From contig JAHRHW010000164.1 of NCBI GenBank assembly GCA_019100305.1, positions 1-9,009 on the forward strand: DNA of 9,009 nucleotides. The letters are read 5' to 3'. This document shows, one piece after another, positions 6,674 through 9,009 of this stretch. A model generated the notes under the pieces. That model was not told where the DNA came from. It saw only the letters and a list, made by a program, of their open reading frames with translations, and searched no databases. Made by a program: the position numbers and the translations under genes. This DNA is from Candidatus Thiodiazotropha taylori (lineage in GTDB: Bacteria; Pseudomonadota; Gammaproteobacteria; Chromatiales; Chromatiaceae). Each line of letters opens with the position of its first letter. Positions within the stretch are counted from its first letter, which is position 1.

Positions 6674-6935
6674 GCTTCTCTCCGGCAAGCCATGGGGACC
6701 TACTGTCAGGCAGATCTCAAACCCGAAAGCTTGCTCACAAAATAGTTAACTGAGGGCCTGTTAGCACCCGTCCGGCTGGCCCCAGCAAAACCTAGAAAAA
6801 TCTGTTTTAAGAATAGTATGTTATCCGATCCCGGTCATACCAGGAACAGAGAATGCAATCGGGCGACTGAGCGCTGTTAGTGATTGACCCGGCGAATATA
6901 ACCCAGCACCAGGGAGTTGCCAATCGCAGGGTCTG
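6674..6935 (-). promoter_or_regulatory. leuA upstream region
   Basis: 262 bp between the pssA stop and the leuA start, both on the minus strand. It should contain the leuA promoter. TACTAT on the minus strand near 6812-6817 is a possible -10 box but has no matching -35. I found no leucine-rich leader peptide, T-box or intrinsic terminator. A short GCTGG/CCAGC palindrome spans 6775-6786. Confidence 0.35.
6678..6683 (-). promoter_or_regulatory. ribosome binding site that decides the leuA start
   Basis: GGAGAG lies 4 nt before the ATG at 6673. The alternative TTG at 6688 lies upstream of this site, so the ATG is the likely true start. Confidence 0.7.
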
Positions 6936-7721
6936 TTATGACTCTCTATTCTGTTCCGCTTCACTATTCTGGTCGGTGGCAACCCGATCCTCCCGGTGTT
7001 TGCGCAGCTGGGTGAGCGTCAGTACCGGTCCGGAGATGGCATAGACCAGAAACAGCACGAACAGTACAGTGGGGGGATGGGTCTGGATAATCGCCAGTAC
7101 CACCATCACCACCACCAGCACAATGAAAGGCACCTTGCCGCTGAAGTCGATCTCCTTGAAGCTGTGATAGCGGAAGTTACTCACCATCAGCAATCCCACC
7201 AGAGTGGTGAGCACGGCCGCCAACCAATCCAGCGTTTGACCGGATATCTCGTAGTCCACGCCGAGCCATACTCCACCGGCCATGATTGCGGCAGCCGATG
7301 GACTGGGCAGTCCCTGAAAATACTTTTTATCCGCGATGCCGATCTGGGTATTGAATCTGGCCAGACGCAGGGCACTGCTGGCGGTATAGATGAACGCCGC
7401 CAGCCAGCCAAGTTTACCCAGATCGCTTAGCGCCCAGATGTAGACCACCAGAGCGGGTGCCAGACCGAATGAGACCATATCGGACAGGCTGTCATACTCG
7501 GCACCGAAAGCGGATTGGGTTTTGGTCAGGCGGGCCACCCGACCATCCAGGCCATCCATCAGCATGGCGACAAAGATCGCTACCGAAGCCACTTCAAACT
7601 TGCCATTGACAGCCGCCAGAATCGCATAGAAACCGGCAAACAGTGCTGCTGTAGTAAACAGATTGGGCAACAGATAGATACCTCTGCTGCGTTTCTTAGG
7701 CTTAGCCTCTTCAGTCTCCAT
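6936..7721 (-). CDS. pssA: CDP-diacylglycerol-serine O-phosphatidyltransferase PssA
   Basis: Integral membrane enzyme (261 aa) that makes phosphatidylserine from CDP-diacylglycerol and L-serine, the precursor of phosphatidylethanolamine. It belongs to the CDP-alcohol phosphotransferase family, the membrane-embedded type, unlike the peripheral PLD-like PssA of E. coli. The full catalytic motif is present: D56-x-x-D59-G-x-x-A63-R64, G73-x-x-x-D77-x-x-x-D81. About seven to eight hydrophobic segments follow the basic N-terminus (KPKKRSRG, 7-14), including roughly 17-37, 87-97, 105-118, 163-182, 197-213 and 216-236. The last 25 residues are polar and charged. The start is the ATG at 7721. An AAAGG site at 7733-7737 is 11 nt away and is better spaced for an ATG-TAA pair at 7721-7726. 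leuA follows on the same strand. Confidence 0.94.
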   Translation of the reverse strand: METEEAKPKKRSRGIYLLPNLFTTAALFAGFYAILAAVNGKFEVASVAIFVAMLMDGLDGRVARLTKTQSAFGAEYDSLSDMVSFGLAPALVVYIWALSDLGKLGWLAAFIYTASSALRLARFNTQIGIADKKYFQGLPSPSAAAIMAGGVWLGVDYEISGQTLDWLAAVLTTLVGLLMVSNFRYHSFKEIDFSGKVPFIVLVVVMVVLAIIQTHPPTVLFVLFLVYAISGPVLTLTQLRKHREDRVATDQNSEAEQNRES

Positions 7722-8018
7722 TACATCGATCGCCTTTACGTTATATTTGGCAGAATCAGGGCTCTCTCAAGAGCTGCAGTATCGTGCAGTTTCTGGGCAC
7801 CAAAGCCGCTTTACAGTGTACCGTAGCGATTAACCTGGCGAACAGATTAACAGCCGAGCGGCTAAGTATATTACTTTCAGCGCGAGTATGCCTGCCTTTG
7901 TATAATCAGTATGTTAGGAATTTCAAGCCGGTCTGACGACAATAATAAACGAGATAATAGGAAGGGCTAGTAAGTTTTCAATCTTATGCTCAGGTCAAAC
8001 GCTTCGCGTACACCCGCT

Positions 8019-8049
8019 CCCCACCCTCTCTCCCATCAAGAGAGTGGGG
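8019..8049. repeat. REP-like inverted repeat
   Basis: CCCCAC (8019-8024) pairs with GTGGGG (8044-8049), and TCTCT (8027-8031) with AGAGA (8039-8043). A CC bulge and a CCCATCA loop complete the stem. The CCCTCTC...CCCATCAAG...GAGAG layout resembles extragenic palindromes common in many proteobacterial genomes (recalled). It lies in the gap about 116 bp past the DUF58 stop. No T-run follows, so a REP-type element or a mRNA-stabilising hairpin is likelier than an intrinsic terminator. Confidence 0.5.
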
Positions 8050-8058
8050 CTTCCAGTC

Positions 8059-8095
8059 CTGCTGTTGGGAAGATTGAAAGCTAATGGGACAGCAG
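8059..8095. repeat. 7-bp inverted repeat beside the REP-like element
   Basis: CTGCTGT (8059-8065) is complementary to ACAGCAG (8089-8095). Two other pairings compete with it: CTTCC (8050-8054) with GGAAG (8068-8072), and TCCCAT (8031-8036) with ATGGGA (8084-8089), which would reach into the neighbouring hairpin. Together, 8019-8095 could fold as one compound structure. Function unknown. Confidence 0.3.
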
Positions 8096-8164
8096 TGGGC
8101 AATGTCCACTCTATTTTGAGACGCTGCATTGAATCTATGCATGAATACAGAGTCCAGCGGACAA

Positions 8165-9009
8165 CTACAAAACCCCGGAAGCTTTGACGTCCAGGTAGGC
8201 ATTCACCAGATTGACCGGTAGTTGCTGAGGGCGACTGTCAATAACCAGTCCACCCCGGTATTGCAGTCGCTCATGACTCTCTCTGCGCTCGCCAAGATAG
8301 TCGACCACCGCCTGAAAGCGTAGCGCTCCGGAGCGATCCGTAACCGGTCTATCCAGCACTTGATCCAGACTCGCCTCATGCAGATCAGCAATCACCACCA
8401 GGTGCCGTTTCGCCAAAATCGAAACGGCCTTCTGCAGTTCGCTCTGGTCTTCGGTTCGACTGTTGGTGAGTATCACCAGAAGCGCTCTGCGGTTTTGCAG
8501 AGACATCAACTGACGGGCCACAGAGAGATAGTCGGCAGCCTCCAGGGTAGGCTCTATATCGTAACTGCGGTCGAGTATCCGTCGCACCAGATCACCGCCT
8601 TTGATCGGCGGTTGCCAACGGTCGATGCCGCCAAAACTGAGGAACCCAACCCCATCCCCCTGTCGCTCAGCCACATAGCTCAACAGCAGCATGGCATTCA
8701 ATACATGATCGAGATGGGCACCCTGTTCATCCCGGTGACGCATATGGCGTCCACAATCGAGCAGAAACACCAGCTGTTGATCCCGTTCATCCTGATACTC
8801 TTTGGAGATCAGTCGGCGATAGCGAGAACTGGCCTTCCAATCGATCTGGCGCAACGCATCACCCACCCGATACTCTCTGAGCTGATGAAAATCACTGCCC
8901 TCTCCCCGCCGCTGACGCCGTCTGACCCCCATCTGGCTGAGATGGTTGTCTGTCGCCAACAGCGCAAAATGGGCAATCTCTCGAAAATTGGGATAGACCC
9001 TTACCTTGG
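8165..9009 (-). CDS. DUF58 domain protein (von Willebrand A-like), 5' part cut by window edge
   Basis: 280 C-terminal residues are visible and the frame stays open to the right edge; a TTG at 8959 is not the real start because homologous sequence continues upstream (KVRVYPNFREIAHFALL). The DUF58 signature is clear: GEGSDFHQLREYRVGD then RQIDWKASSR, followed by KEYQDERDQQ. A vWA-like fold follows (FLLDCGRHM in the MIDAS strand position; LLVILTN further on). DCGRHM departs from the classical DxSxS metal site, as is common in DUF58. Complete members are roughly 300-450 aa. They are usually encoded next to a MoxR AAA+ ATPase, which may lie beyond the edge, and are thought to act in envelope or protein-complex maturation; the exact role is unknown. 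No partner gene follows it here, so it is probably the last gene of its operon. Confidence 0.9.
   Translation of the reverse strand, partial: KVRVYPNFREIAHFALLATDNHLSQMGVRRRQRRGEGSDFHQLREYRVGDALRQIDWKASSRYRRLISKEYQDERDQQLVFLLDCGRHMRHRDEQGAHLDHVLNAMLLLSYVAERQGDGVGFLSFGGIDRWQPPIKGGDLVRRILDRSYDIEPTLEAADYLSVARQLMSLQNRRALLVILTNSRTEDQSELQKAVSILAKRHLVVIADLHEASLDQVLDRPVTDRSGALRFQAVVDYLGERRESHERLQYRGGLVIDSRPQQLPVNLVNAYLDVKASGVL

Larger units (their letters stand above)
7722..8164. other. intergenic region between pssA and the DUF58 gene
   Basis: 443 bp without a credible gene. A 70-codon minus-strand frame (7990-8202) overlaps the DUF58 3' end, crosses the inverted repeat and shows no domain. The region should hold the pssA promoter on the minus strand; TTCGCC-16-TACACT near 7813-7840 is a weak possibility. 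A plus-strand TATAAT at 7901-7906 has no -35 partner and no gene downstream. Several small inverted repeats are present, the strongest at 8019-8049. Confidence 0.6.

Noticed and set aside
6674..6935. Leucine attenuator or leader peptide before leuA
   Set aside because: I looked for a short ORF with runs of Leu codons and for a terminator/antiterminator pair on the minus strand and found neither; only a five-codon ORF without Leu.
7901..7906. Plus-strand TATAAT as promoter of an sRNA
   Set aside because: No -35 box at a proper distance and no terminator or conserved structure clearly downstream; likely chance in AT-rich DNA.
7990..8202. 70-codon minus-strand ORF overlapping the DUF58 3' end
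   Set aside because: It starts inside DUF58 coding sequence, spans the REP-like palindrome and has no domain or ribosome site.

Overview
The window looks like a chromosomal piece of a gammaproteobacterium, probably a Chromatiales-like or sulfur-oxidizer-like lineage. The evidence is the class-typical core genes (LeuA, PssA, RimI, type-4 uracil-DNA glycosylase) and a DSF-type rpfF/rpfC pair. The lineage is inferred from gene content and protein style, not from any search. There are no rRNA or tRNA genes, CRISPR arrays, transposases or integrases.

Left region (1-2695): a divergent quorum-sensing pair. On the minus strand is the N-terminal two thirds of an RpfC-like membrane hybrid histidine kinase (1-1506), cut by the window's left edge. 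On the plus strand is rpfF, a crotonase-fold synthase of the diffusible signal factor (DSF), with both catalytic glutamates. Between them, 289 bp hold the divergent control region, including a dyad-symmetric candidate operator and a short leader ORF that overlaps the rpfC start. RpfF would make the cis-2-unsaturated fatty acid signal and RpfC would sense it and control RpfF.

Middle region (2696-5122): an AT-rich 472 bp gap with two inverted repeats leads to a small HExxH putative metalloprotease of the CJM1_0395 / SprA-related family (3168-3851). Its 3' end overlaps by 8 bp the convergent rimI. On the minus strand, leuA, a type-4 (Fe-S) uracil-DNA glycosylase and rimI follow each other with very short gaps and probably form one transcript. 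The glycosylase begins with a peptide that strongly resembles the N-terminus of the DNA polymerase III psi subunit (HolD). It sits just upstream of rimI, the place holD occupies in E. coli. This suggests a repair enzyme tethered to the clamp loader and is the most original observation here.

Right region (5123-9009): leuA (leucine biosynthesis) and pssA (phosphatidylserine synthase) are on the minus strand, 262 bp apart. Then comes a 443 bp gap carrying a REP-like inverted repeat. Last is the C-terminal part of a DUF58 protein that runs off the right edge.
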